Below, one piece after another: positions 40,814-49,612 of a stretch of DNA of 64,000 nt (positions are counted from its first letter, which is position 1; each line of letters begins with the position of its first letter). The position numbers were made by a program, and so were the translations under genes. The stretch covers positions 868,001-932,000 of the forward strand of contig OZ251242.1 of the NCBI GenBank assembly GCA_965240325.2, given 5' to 3'. Source of the DNA: Rebecca billardiae RCC1528 (lineage: Eukaryota > Haptophyta). The notes below the pieces were generated by a model, which saw only the letters and a list, made by a program, of their open reading frames with translations, was not told where the DNA came from and did not search any database.

Positions 40814-43800
40814 ATGGCGGGCGAGGACCTCAAGGCAGCTCGGCTGCACCCCGTGGCGAAGATCATCGCCAAGTACCCGCTCATCGTGGCGCTGATCATG
40901 TTCGCCCTCTACTTCGGCTTGGCCTTCATCGGCGCCGGCGCGATCGAGGTGGGTGGCGCCAGCTGGTCTCACGTTTTGCACGGGGCAGCCATGCACCGCC
41001 CCCTCCCCCGCAAGGCTCGCCGCGGCGTGCAGTCGCCTCGCAGCGTGCGACGCGGCCGCGCGGCGCCCAGTGGCTGACCGCGCCTCGCCCCCGGCGCGTG
41101 CGCGCTCACGCGCGTCGGCGCGTCCGCGGGCAGGTGACGTTTGGCAACCCGTCGGGCCGCACGGCGTACTCGCCGACCGACCGCATCGAGACGGCGCGGC
41201 TGGACATGTACATCAACGCCCAGCGCACCGTCGAGGTCAAGGCCGAGTCGACCGAGCGCCAGACCGTCTCGTCCGCCGGCATCACGATCTTCTTTGAGGA
41301 GGAGACGGCCGACGGTCAGCCCGCGCTCGACGCGCCGATCTTCACCGAGGAGAACCTGGAGATCATGCGTCGCGCGCAGCGGATCATCGAGGCCGACCCC
41401 GATTACGACCAGCACTGCTTTCGCTGCCGCGTCGAGAAGTCCGTCCTCTGCCGCCGCTCCAACTCGACGTACGAGGCGGCGCTCGCGCTCGAGGCGGCGA
41501 TCGAGGCGGAGGACGAGGACGCCGCGACGGACGCGGCCGAGGTGGCGGACGGCGTGGTGGCGGGGCTGTGCGACCTGGAGGCGCAGACGTGCCGGCTGAG
41601 GCCGTGCACGCAGGCCGCGGTCGCCTCGATCGCCGCCGGCGCGATGGCGTCCAACACGTCGCGCGAGACGCTGCTCGCCGACACGCGCTCGTGCCTTGTG
41701 CTCGGCGCGCGCCTCACCGCCGAGGGCGCGTGCCTGCCGATGCCCGGCTGCGAGGACGCGACGGAGGACGAGCACAAGTGCGTGCCGATGTACTCGCCGC
41801 TCAACTACTTCTGCAAGGGCTCGGCGCGCACCGACGAGGAGGACGGCTGCGAGTCCTTCGTGCCCGAGCGCGTCGGCTGGCGTCGGCTCGACGCTGAGAT
41901 TGACGAACCGGACGCGCAGTCGATCCAGGGCCGCATCTCGGTGTTCCCGGCGAACTTCTTCCTGCCGTCGTACTACGAGAAGGGCGACCGGCGCGCGCAC
42001 ACCACGCGCATGTCCTCGCTCATGGGCCTCCCGATCCACGGCTTCGAGGACGCGAACGACCGGACCGAGCAGCAGGAGGACCTGCTGGCCGAGTGGATGA
42101 TCGGCGTGTACCCCAAGATCGAGGCGCTGCGCGAGGAGGTGGGCGCGAGGCTCAGCGTGCGCTGGATCGCGCCGAACGCGGTGATCAACCACCTGTTCCA
42201 GGCGGTGCTCGGCGTCGACGTCACTCTCGCGCTCGGCGCCATCTTCTTCGTCTTCTTCTACATCCTCTTCCACACGCGCTCGCTGTTCATCTCGGCGAGC
42301 TGCATCCTCGGCATCATCCTCTGCTTCCCGGTCGGCGCGTTCTGGTCGATCGTGGTGTTCGGCGTGCGCTTCTTCGACCCGCTCAATGTGTTCCTGCTGT
42401 TCGTGCTGCTCGGCCTCGGCGCCGACGGCGTCTTCATCGTCTTCGACGCGTGGGAGCAGTCGTTCGCCGGCGTGGACTACTGGACGGAGGTGCACGGCGA
42501 GGAGGTGGCGAAGCAGTATCGGATGAGCTACGTGTGGCGCCGCTCGTCGCGCGCCATGTTCGCGTGCAACGGGACGACGGCGCTGGCGTTCCTCTCGGTG
42601 GTGCCCTCGCCGATCATGCCGATGGCCTCGTTCGGCATCCTCTCCGCGCTCACCATCCTGCACAACTGGCTGCTCGACGTGACGGTCGTGCCGTGCATCC
42701 TCGCCCTCTGGGACGAGCGGCTGCGGCACAACTACCTCTGCTGCTGCCTGCCAAAGTACCTGTGGGAGGACAGGCTGCCGTGGCACAACCCGGGCAAGCC
42801 GCGGAAGCACACGCCGCCCAGCACGCCGGGCAACTCGCTCCACCGCGCCTCGCCGCCCCAAGCCGCGGCCACGGCCGCCCAGCCGGCCGGCGCAACGGCC
42901 GCTGCCGACCCCGAATTCGTGGCGGCCATGGAGGTGGCGCACGCGGCCGACATGGCGAAGCCGGAGCCGCCGCTCGCGGGCGGGCTGAACAAGGTGTGCG
43001 CGCCGCGCGCGCGCGCGCGCGGCTGCGGTGGTGGGCGCGGCCTGCTGCGTGGGCCGTGCACCGCGCGCAAGCCGTCGCCGCGGCTGCACTCGCCGAGCGC
43101 GCGCCGCGCCCCACCCGTTCCCGCTGCCCCGTGCCCGACGTGCGTGCGTGCGTGCGCTCAGACGGAGATGTTCTTCCGCGACAAGTACGCGCCGTTCATC
43201 CTCCGCTTCCGGCTGCCGATCGTCGCGGTGATGGCCCTCTTCATCGGCACGATGGTTTATTTTACCACGCAACTGCGCGCCGCGACTGAGTCGCCGCAGT
43301 TCCTGCCAGACCAGCACCCTCTGTGGAAGGCGATCATCTCGCTGCGCGACGGCTGGATGGAGGGGGAGAACGAGAACAGGGGCGAGCTGTGGATGGTGTG
43401 GGGGGTGAAGGGGAACGACTACGGGCCGTACACCAAGTTCGACTTTGGTGCGACCCCCGCCGCGCCGCAGCGCCCGGCCCGGATCGCCGCCGCCACGGCT
43501 GCGACCTCGCGCGCGCTCACGCGCCGTGCGCCGCGCGCGCGCTCGCAGGCTCCGCCGAGTGCAACGACGGGCCGTGCGGTGAGGCGATCTTCGACGACAC
43601 GTTCGACCCGTCGTCCAAGTCGATGCAGAAGTACCTGCTCGACGCGTGCGAGGAGGCGGCGAAGATCAAGGCGACGCGCGGGCCCGTCGGCGGCGACTTC
43701 ATTTATGACGAGAAGATCTCAAACTGCTTGATGAAGGACTTCCGCGGCTGGCTGCGCGCGCGGCAGGTGGAGTTCCCGATCGACGACGCGGAGCAGTTCT

Positions 43801-44869
43801 GGAAGCAGCTGGACGAGTACCTGCGCGAGCCGGACGAGGACACGCCGGCGGGCGAGGGGTACAAGTTCGTGCAGTCCAAGCTCGTCCGCGTGGGCGGCGA
43901 CGACGGCAAGGGCCGCATCAACAAGATGTACTTTCTGATCTCGGGCGTGTATGTGGACTACTTGCCGCAGCTGTTCTACGGCCTGCCGGAGATCGAGCAG
44001 GGGCTGGCGGCGTCGTACCACTTCGAGGCGGAGTTCAACGAGGAGCGGCCCAAGGGGCAGCCGCCCTTCTTCGTCACCACCAGCTCGGGCCTCTTCGCCG
44101 CGATGCGCATGCAGGAGGCGTACATCTCGAGCACAGTCTCGGGCGTGCTCACGGCGCTGGCGTTCGCTCTCGCGTCGCTCGTCGTGTTCGTGGCGAACGT
44201 GTTCGTGGCGCTGCTCGCGTTCCTGTGCATCGCGGGCGTGGTGTGCTGCACGCTCGGGCTGATGGTGCTGCAGGGCTGGGCCCTCGGCCCGATCGAGGCG
44301 ATCTGCGCCACCGTTGTCGTCGGCTTCTCCGTCGACTACGTCGTGCACTACGCCCTCGCGTACGTGAGCGCGCCGCACGAGAAGCGAGCCGAGAGGCTCA
44401 CGTTCGCGCTCGTCGAGGTGGGGATCTCGGTGCAGGCGGGCGCGATCACGACGATGGGCGCGTCGGCGTTCCTGCTCTTCACGACGATCCAGTTCTTCTT
44501 CAAGTTCGGCGTCTTCATGCTCTCCACAGTCTTCTTCTCTGTGCGCGCGCCGCGCCGGCGACCGGTTGGCCATTGCCCCCCGCGCCCCGCGCCGCGCGCC
44601 CGCGCACGCGCCTGCACGCTGCTCACATCTGCCGGCGCGCACGACGGGCCCCGCGCCCGCCGGCCATTCCCCGCCCTGGTGCACAGCTGCTCACCGCCAA
44701 CCTGGCGTTCACCTCGCTGCTCGCCTTGGTCGGGCCAGAGGGCGACCGTGGCGACCTCTGCGTCCTCATCCAGCGCGCTCGCAGCGCCATCGCCGGCAGC
44801 AGAGGCGGCGGCAAAAAAGGAGCAGCAGACGCTCCGCCTCAGGCGCCCGGGGATGCCTCCACGCAGTGA
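40814..44869 (+). CDS. Dispatched/Patched-like RND membrane protein 2
   Basis: Five exons give 1151 codons: 40814-40948, 41134-42993, 43162-43447, 43549-44540, 44687-44869 (introns 185, 168, 101 and 146 bp, all GTG...CAG). It is a tandem paralogue of gene 1, with the same N-terminal KYPLIVALIMFALYFGLAF anchor, luminal Cys pattern, GLGADGVFIVFDAWEQS, a second FFRDKYAPF-initiated half and GFSVDYVVHYALAY. Intron 1 occupies the same site as in gene 1 and the last intron is nearby but not identical. The others differ: gene 1 has introns where gene 2 is continuous (before YFC and before FFDPLN), and gene 2 has introns after GGLNK and inside FDFG/SAE. The C-terminus is short and basic with GGGKKG. 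Same inferred transport function. Confidence 0.85.
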
Positions 44870-45213
44870 CTGGACGGCCGCGCATCGATCATCCGTCGTG
44901 TCGGTCGCCTCGTCGGCGGATCAGATTGCGTCGTGCGCGCGGGGGTGCAGATTCCGGCGTCGCGGGCGCGCGGTCACCGCGCACCGCGGTTCTCGTTGGG
45001 CGGCCCGCGCGGGGAATGCTGCGGCGCCGCGGCCCGTGACTGGCTGCCTCTGGGCCTGGTTGACGACGCGACTGGAGACTCGTCATGCATGGCGGCTCCT
45101 CGTCAGCAGAGTCGCAGTGCGGACTATCGACGGCACAGCAGATGATGAGTCATGACGAGTCTGAATAGCTATATATTTAATATATAATTATATATATAAT
45201 TATATGAGATAAT
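44870..45213. other. 3' flank of RND gene 2 and AT-rich insertion site
   Basis: GC-rich sequence to about 45160, then an AT-only patch (about 45167-45205) directly abutting the foldback element. No gene recognised. Confidence 0.5.
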
Positions 45214-45475
45214 GTCAGCTGTATTGCCGTTTTGGAAAGTGTGGTCAGGTGTATTGCCAAACGCACGTTTTGACTACCGTGGTCAGGTGTATTGCCGTTT
45301 TCCATGTTTGGGAATCACGTGTCAATCTTGTTGCCAACGTCGAATACTTGTGTCAGGTGTATTGCCGTGGATGATGGCCCAATACTTTGTCCAGCTGTAT
45401 TGCCGTCGCGTAGTGTGGGTCAGTTGTGTTGCCGTTTGCGCATCTTTGATTCAGGTTTGTTGCCGCGATCGCCCA
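45214..45475 (+). repeat. Left iteron array (8 units)
   Basis: Eight units at roughly 20-45 bp spacing. Best conserved: GTCAGCTGTATTGCCG, GTCAGGTGTATTGCC (three times), GTCCAGCTGTATTGCCG. More diverged: GTCAATCTTGTTGCC, GTCAGTTGTGTTGCC, TTCAGGTTTGTTGCC. The outer units are the most uniform. Confidence 0.85.
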
Positions 45476-45561
45476 CGCGCTGATGATGGCGCTTGCGCCC
45501 ACGCGCCGCCGGCGTGCGCGGCGTGCCCTTGAGCAGGCCTAGCTGATCCCAGGCCAGAAGA

Positions 45562-46379
45562 GTGACGTTCAACGACGACGATCTCTGCCGGGGTAGCGCC
45601 GTGTTCCTCGACATCATCAAGTCGAACGACGAGCTGAACCGTGGACCGGAATCTGCACAAACGCTGCCGCATGCGCGCGCAGTGCAACACGCGCGTGCAC
45701 CGCCTCGGGCTACTCGCCGTCTACGCGGAGACGGGCGAGAATCCGTCGCGACTTCTATCGAATCGGCGTTGCTCCGTGCTCACTTCGACTCCGGGACCGT
45801 CAAGCGCGCAGTCGATGACATTGCGACGGCAGCGCATGCAGGTGCATGCGTGAAGCAGGGTGAGCGTGTGTTGCTGCGCCCCGATTCGCGGGAGTCGAAC
45901 GTGCACGACGGGCGTGTGCTCTTCAACGGCCTCAAGGAGCTTGACCAACGCGACGCGCGTCCCCCTCACTGCCTGCCATCGACTGTCATTCACACCGTGG
46001 CGATCAACCAACGCGCGTCGCTCTCGCTCGTGCAACACTGCTGGCGCGTGCCTTTTTGCGATTGTCATCACTCCAACAGCAGACTGCCCTGTGGCCAACC
46101 GTGTGCAGGTGGCTGACCGTGCGCCAGTCGCACTCGTCAACGCAGGCTGATTGCCCCGTGGAGGAGGAAGTCCAAGGCGTACTGCCAGCTGGGACACAAC
46201 GCACCGACTGGCGGGCGGTGCGCCGCGCGCGCCTCGACGAGCCAGCAAGCAGGAGGGGCAGGCGACGCTTCCTGCTGCTGCTGGAACCCGAGTGGCAGGC
46301 TTGGCGAGCGCGGTCGCAGCTTGAGGCAGCGCGTGCAGCGGCATGGGACGCGATGCGGCTCACGTGGCCGCTGAAGTAG
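45562..46379 (+). other. Possible decayed coding remnants inside the foldback element
   Basis: Plus-strand frames at 45562-46116 (start MTFNDDDLCRGSAVFLDIIK) and 46056-46379 (ending in an Ala/Arg/Trp-rich helical stretch with LLLLEPEWQAWRARSQLE) have less skewed composition than chance frames here. They overlap in different frames and match no family I recognise. They could be fragments of a captured or worn-out gene. Confidence 0.25.
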
Positions 46380-46629
46380 CAGCAGTCCCGATGGCGCTGG
46401 CGGCCGGCCGCCGGCGGGCGGCAAGCGCGACGGCGACGGGAAGCGCCGACTGCTACTGGAAGTCGTCAAGATGAGCTACGCAGGCCGCATGATGATGGCA
46501 TGTCGGTTGGTTGCAGTCGCGTATCCTGCATGCCGCGCGCAGGCAGTCGCAGCTCTGCACGCACGCGCACACGGGCTGCGCGAGTCTCTTGTCTGAGTGC
46601 GAGTCGCGTGCCCCAGCCACTCCAGCTGC

Positions 46630-46910
46630 TGGCGGCAATACAACTGACACGCATAGTTATGAAAAGGGCAATATTTCTGAGCTGACTATGTTCAAGCTCG
46701 AAAACGGCAATATTCGTGAACCAAGTCGTGTGAAAGGGGCATTGGTTTGAAACCAGTATTTGAGGGGCAATATTGTTGACACACTATCCAAAAGCGGCAA
46801 TATTCTTGACCCATACTACTGACAAACGGCAATACAACTGACCACGGTAGTCATAACGTGCTTTTGGCAATACAACTGACCACACTATCCAAAGCGGCAA
46901 TACAACTGAC
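46630..46910 (-). repeat. Right iteron array (9 units, inverted)
   Basis: Nine units reading GGCAATACAACTGAC or variants (GGCAATATTCTTGAC, GGCAATATTGTTGAC, GGGCATTGGTTTGA). The three outermost are the most uniform and pair with the left outermost units. Confidence 0.85.
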
Positions 46911-47272
46911 GTCGGCTCTAATTATATATATATAATAACCTTGGCAGCCTGAGTCAGGCTGTCCGAGTGTCCGATCCTTGGCGCGCTAGCTCATATGATG
47001 ACGACGATCGTCGATCGATATCGATCGACTACTACTATATTGCTACTACGATTTAGTCATCATCGATGTATATATATGCCGCGCGGGACTCGGATGATAT
47101 TGATGACGAGCAGACTGCGCGCTCCAAGACCAGTAGGTCGGAACTCGGATGACTGCTGCCCCGCAGTCCGCACCGCGGCCCGTACCGCGCTGCGGGAGCG
47201 GTCCCGGAGTCGGAAGTGCCGCCCGGACGCCGATCCTACTGCCATGATGATGGCGCGGATACATCATCAGCG
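46911..47272. other. Intergenic with short palindromes
   Basis: Contains an AT-rich patch (46920-46940) and a self-complementary GATCGTCGATCGATATCGATCG cluster near 47005-47027. It is the 3' flank of the acetyltransferase gene. No gene seen. Confidence 0.4.
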
Positions 47273-47956
47273 TCATTTCCGTCGTCTTTGTCGTCCGAAG
47301 CCCTTCGGTCGTCCGGTCTGAGTCGGCGGGCTTGGCCTTGGGACCGCGGCCTCGGTCATCTGCTGAGCGTAGAGCACCTCCGCAGGTGCCGCCGGGTCAA
47401 CAGAGCGCGCGGCGCGGTTGTGGAGGGCTTCAAGGTCAGAAGGCAGCTCGCTCGGCATCAGCGTAAACCCAAGCCGTTCGTAGAGGCGCCTCGCTACCGC
47501 GTTGTCCTCCTCCACGTGCAGGAAGATGGTGGCGAGCCCCTCTTTTCGCGCATCGTCAAGGACGCCCTGCATGATCGCAGCCCCCACACCCAAGTTGCGC
47601 GCGCCGGCTGAGACGCACAGCCCACTGAGGTGCCAAGCCCGGCCAGGACCAGCATCGATGGGTGTGCACTCACACGAGCCGAGGATCTCGTCCGCGCCGT
47701 GTCTTCGTCTGCTCGCGGTCCAAACTAAAGGGAAGCGGCTCTTCATGTCGTCTGCGAAAACGCGCTCTGCGTTGTAGATGGAGTAGGTGGAGGTCACGAA
47801 CGGGGCGAAGGCCTCGCGCTTGATCCGGGCCGCATCGGGAAGATCTCGGGCGAGCGCTCTCCGTACATGCACCCGCGTGCACGTGCTGAGCCTGGGTGCG
47901 CTGCTGAGGCAGCAGAGCACGGTGCATGCGACCGCGACGCGATGGGCAGGAGCCAT
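47273..47956 (-). CDS. GNAT-family N-acetyltransferase
   Basis: 227 codons from ATG 47956. After an N-terminal hydrophobic/basic segment (AVACTVLCCLSSAPRL) that may be a signal or transit peptide, the GNAT fold is clear: HLSGLCVSAGARNLGVGAAI (109-128) holds the acetyl-CoA pyrophosphate-binding RxxGxGA motif (R120, G123, G125, A126). It is followed by ATIFLHVEEDNAVARRLYERLGF, the conserved motif-B segment. The substrate is unknown; a RimI-like or plastid-type GNAT is possible. The C-terminal 30 residues are a basic low-complexity tail. The frame is open upstream through the next gene, but that part is a shadow. Confidence 0.85.
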   Translation of the reverse strand: MAPAHRVAVACTVLCCLSSAPRLSTCTRVHVRRALARDLPDAARIKREAFAPFVTSTYSIYNAERVFADDMKSRFPLVWTASRRRHGADEILGSCECTPIDAGPGRAWHLSGLCVSAGARNLGVGAAIMQGVLDDARKEGLATIFLHVEEDNAVARRLYERLGFTLMPSELPSDLEALHNRAARSVDPAAPAEVLYAQQMTEAAVPRPSPPTQTGRPKGFGRQRRRK

Positions 47957-48159
47957 CGTGATTGTGATTCGCGCCCCTAGGTGATGCGATGACAAGGGCT
48001 GGACAGGCACAGCTGCTCCTGTCGGCGATCGTGTCTCGTGAGCCAGATGCCAGATGGCTGCTCCGCCGATGTCCGCTGGCTCACTGACACTAGTCACTAC
48101 GGTAGCCACTGGGCTGGCAGCAGCTCGGCATGCGGGCTGACGATGATGCGCCGAAAGCT

Positions 48160-49440
48160 CTAACGCGCGCCCGTGTGCAGCAACGACTGGCGCAGACCCC
48201 TCGCCTCGTCGTTGTGGCGCGCACCCTCGAAGAGCGGCTCGGCATCGGCCGGTGAGCCGTTGCCGAGCTGCTGCCATCGCGCGGAGCGCTCGAGCGCGCT
48301 GCGCAGCGCAGCGGGCACCGAGCGGATACCGAGCGCTACGCCCAAGGCGACGAGCGCGATGCCCGTCACGGCAGCGAGCAGCCCCAAGCGCCTCGGCGGC
48401 TCGTCGATATCGACGCTGGCGGCCCGCGACGCACTCGCCGCCACCGGACCCGCCGCCTCCCGCGAGCTGCTCAGGAGCGTCACTGCGACTCGCGGGTCCT
48501 TGGGCGGCGCGCAGCCGAGGTGGATCGTCGAGTTGCGGATCGGGTCGTCGGCGACGACGCCGAGCATGTACTTGCCCGGCAGCACGGGCTCCGGCGTGCT
48601 GAACGAGCACAGCCCCGAGTCGAACCAGCGCTCCAGCTCGAAGATGTTGCACGTGTACCCGGTGAGGTGCACCGCCGAGCGCGACACGTGGCATGCGTCC
48701 ACGGTGAGCATCGTCGGCTCGGTGATCTGCAGCTGGATGAGCGCGCGCTCGCCCGGGGCCCACGCGATGCTCTTGGCCGTCGAGCTGTTGCACCCGACCG
48801 TCGCGTTGATCATGTCGGGCGTGAACCGGCAGTGGAGCCCGTTGAACGCCTCGGGCGGCGAGAGCGGGATCGTGCGAGGCTTCTTCTTGATGCCCGGCGG
48901 AAGCACGTGCCGCGCGCTCGAGCAGGTGAGGCTGAGCGTGTAGTTGCCGTCCCAGGAGTCGGGGCGGTGGCTGTCGTCGTTGACCGCGTCGATCATCGCG
49001 TAGTAGTCGTACCCCTGCCGCAGCCGCAGCCCGTGCAGACGCGCAAAGTGGTTGGTCACGCCGCCCGCGCCGCACCGGAAGGCACCCTGCACCTCGCGGC
49101 CGGTGGTCGCGATGGGCCGGCGGAAGATGGGGCAGCCGTCGAAGAGGAGGAGCTGGTGCGTCATGCGTGTGTGCGCCGCGTGCGTCGCGCACGTGTCGAG
49201 CGCGATGAACATGCCGTTGGGATCGGCGATCGAGAAGGGCCCATACCAGCGCAGCTCGTGTCGGCCAAACAGGTGGTTGGTGACCGAGCCGTTGCAACCG
49301 AGGTGGCCGCCGGAGTTGACGCGCGAGAGGGGGCACGAAGCCGAAGCGAGCTCGCCCACGACCGGGCCATCGCGCGCGGACGCGCTCGTCGCGAACACCA
49401 CGAGGACCGCCGCCGCGGCTGCTCGGACGAGGGCGGGCAT
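48160..49440 (-). CDS. Type I membrane protein with two PPC/CUB-like extracellular domains
   Basis: 426 codons from ATG 49440, chosen because it opens a good signal peptide (MPALVRAAAAAVLVVFATSA, cleavage near residue 23). Two related beta-rich domains follow (about 41-173 and 199-310). Each has the order Cys...GxxxNH or related, a hydrophobic strand, D-x-C (LDTC; VDAC), an LLLFDGCPIF-like strand, and a closing Asn/Asp-Tyr...L-x-C, resembling pre-peptidase C-terminal or CUB-like modules. One membrane span lies at 352-372 (LGLLAAVTGIALVALGVAL), with a cytoplasmic tail of about 50 residues. Several N-x-S/T sites are present. Probably a surface receptor or adhesin; ligand unknown. Upstream codons of this frame lack support. 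Confidence 0.7.
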   Translation of the reverse strand: MPALVRAAAAAVLVVFATSASARDGPVVGELASASCPLSRVNSGGHLGCNGSVTNHLFGRHELRWYGPFSIADPNGMFIALDTCATHAAHTRMTHQLLLFDGCPIFRRPIATTGREVQGAFRCGAGGVTNHFARLHGLRLRQGYDYYAMIDAVNDDSHRPDSWDGNYTLSLTCSSARHVLPPGIKKKPRTIPLSPPEAFNGLHCRFTPDMINATVGCNSSTAKSIAWAPGERALIQLQITEPTMLTVDACHVSRSAVHLTGYTCNIFELERWFDSGLCSFSTPEPVLPGKYMLGVVADDPIRNSTIHLGCAPPKDPRVAVTLLSSSREAAGPVAASASRAASVDIDEPPRRLGLLAAVTGIALVALGVALGIRSVPAALRSALERSARWQQLGNGSPADAEPLFEGARHNDEARGLRQSLLHTGAR

Positions 49441-49612
49441 GGTGCAGGGGATCGCGGCCCACCGAATCTCCCGTCGCAGGTTGGGACCGCTAGCTCTCCG
49501 CAAGCTCCGCCAGAGTTCGAAGTCCGGCCGTCCGGCAGTCCTTGAGGCTGTGCTAACGTGACCGCGCCGCCCACGGCCAAACGAGAGACGGGCATCACCA
49601 GCGGGACGGCGC
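49441..49612. promoter_or_regulatory. Bidirectional promoter region
   Basis: 172 bp between the divergent starts of the membrane protein and the OCH1-like gene. It must house both promoters. No motif could be singled out. Confidence 0.45.

Larger units (their letters stand above)
45214..46910. mobile_element. Foldback-type element with iteron-built inverted ends
   Basis: The outer 260-280 bp on each side are inverted copies and are themselves made of repeated units with the core GTCAGNTGTATTGCC (left) and its complement GGCAATACAACTGAC (right). The outermost three units and their spacers correspond closely in order (GCCGTTTTGGAAAGTGTGG... versus GCCGCTTTGGATAGTGTGG...). Both sides are flanked by an AT-rich ATATATATAATTA word, which may be a target duplication or part of the ends. 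The interior (about 45475-46625) has no recognisable transposase. This build is known from foldback and some iteron-bearing transposons, but I cannot place it in a family. Confidence 0.75.

Noticed and set aside
43323-45155. Reading through the last intron of RND gene 2 to a longer C-terminus
   Set aside because: The GTG...CAG intron 44541-44686 restores a tail matching gene 1 (LTANLAFTSLLALVGPE); the unspliced frame is Arg/Pro-rich.
45214-45475. Regularly spaced repeats that could suggest a CRISPR array
   Set aside because: Eukaryotic context, units too diverged with uneven spacing, and a mirror-image array on the other side; they are transposon end iterons.
47273-49462. One 729-codon protein containing the acetyltransferase
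   Set aside because: Only the last 227 codons have a family match; the rest is an alternative frame of the type I membrane protein gene.
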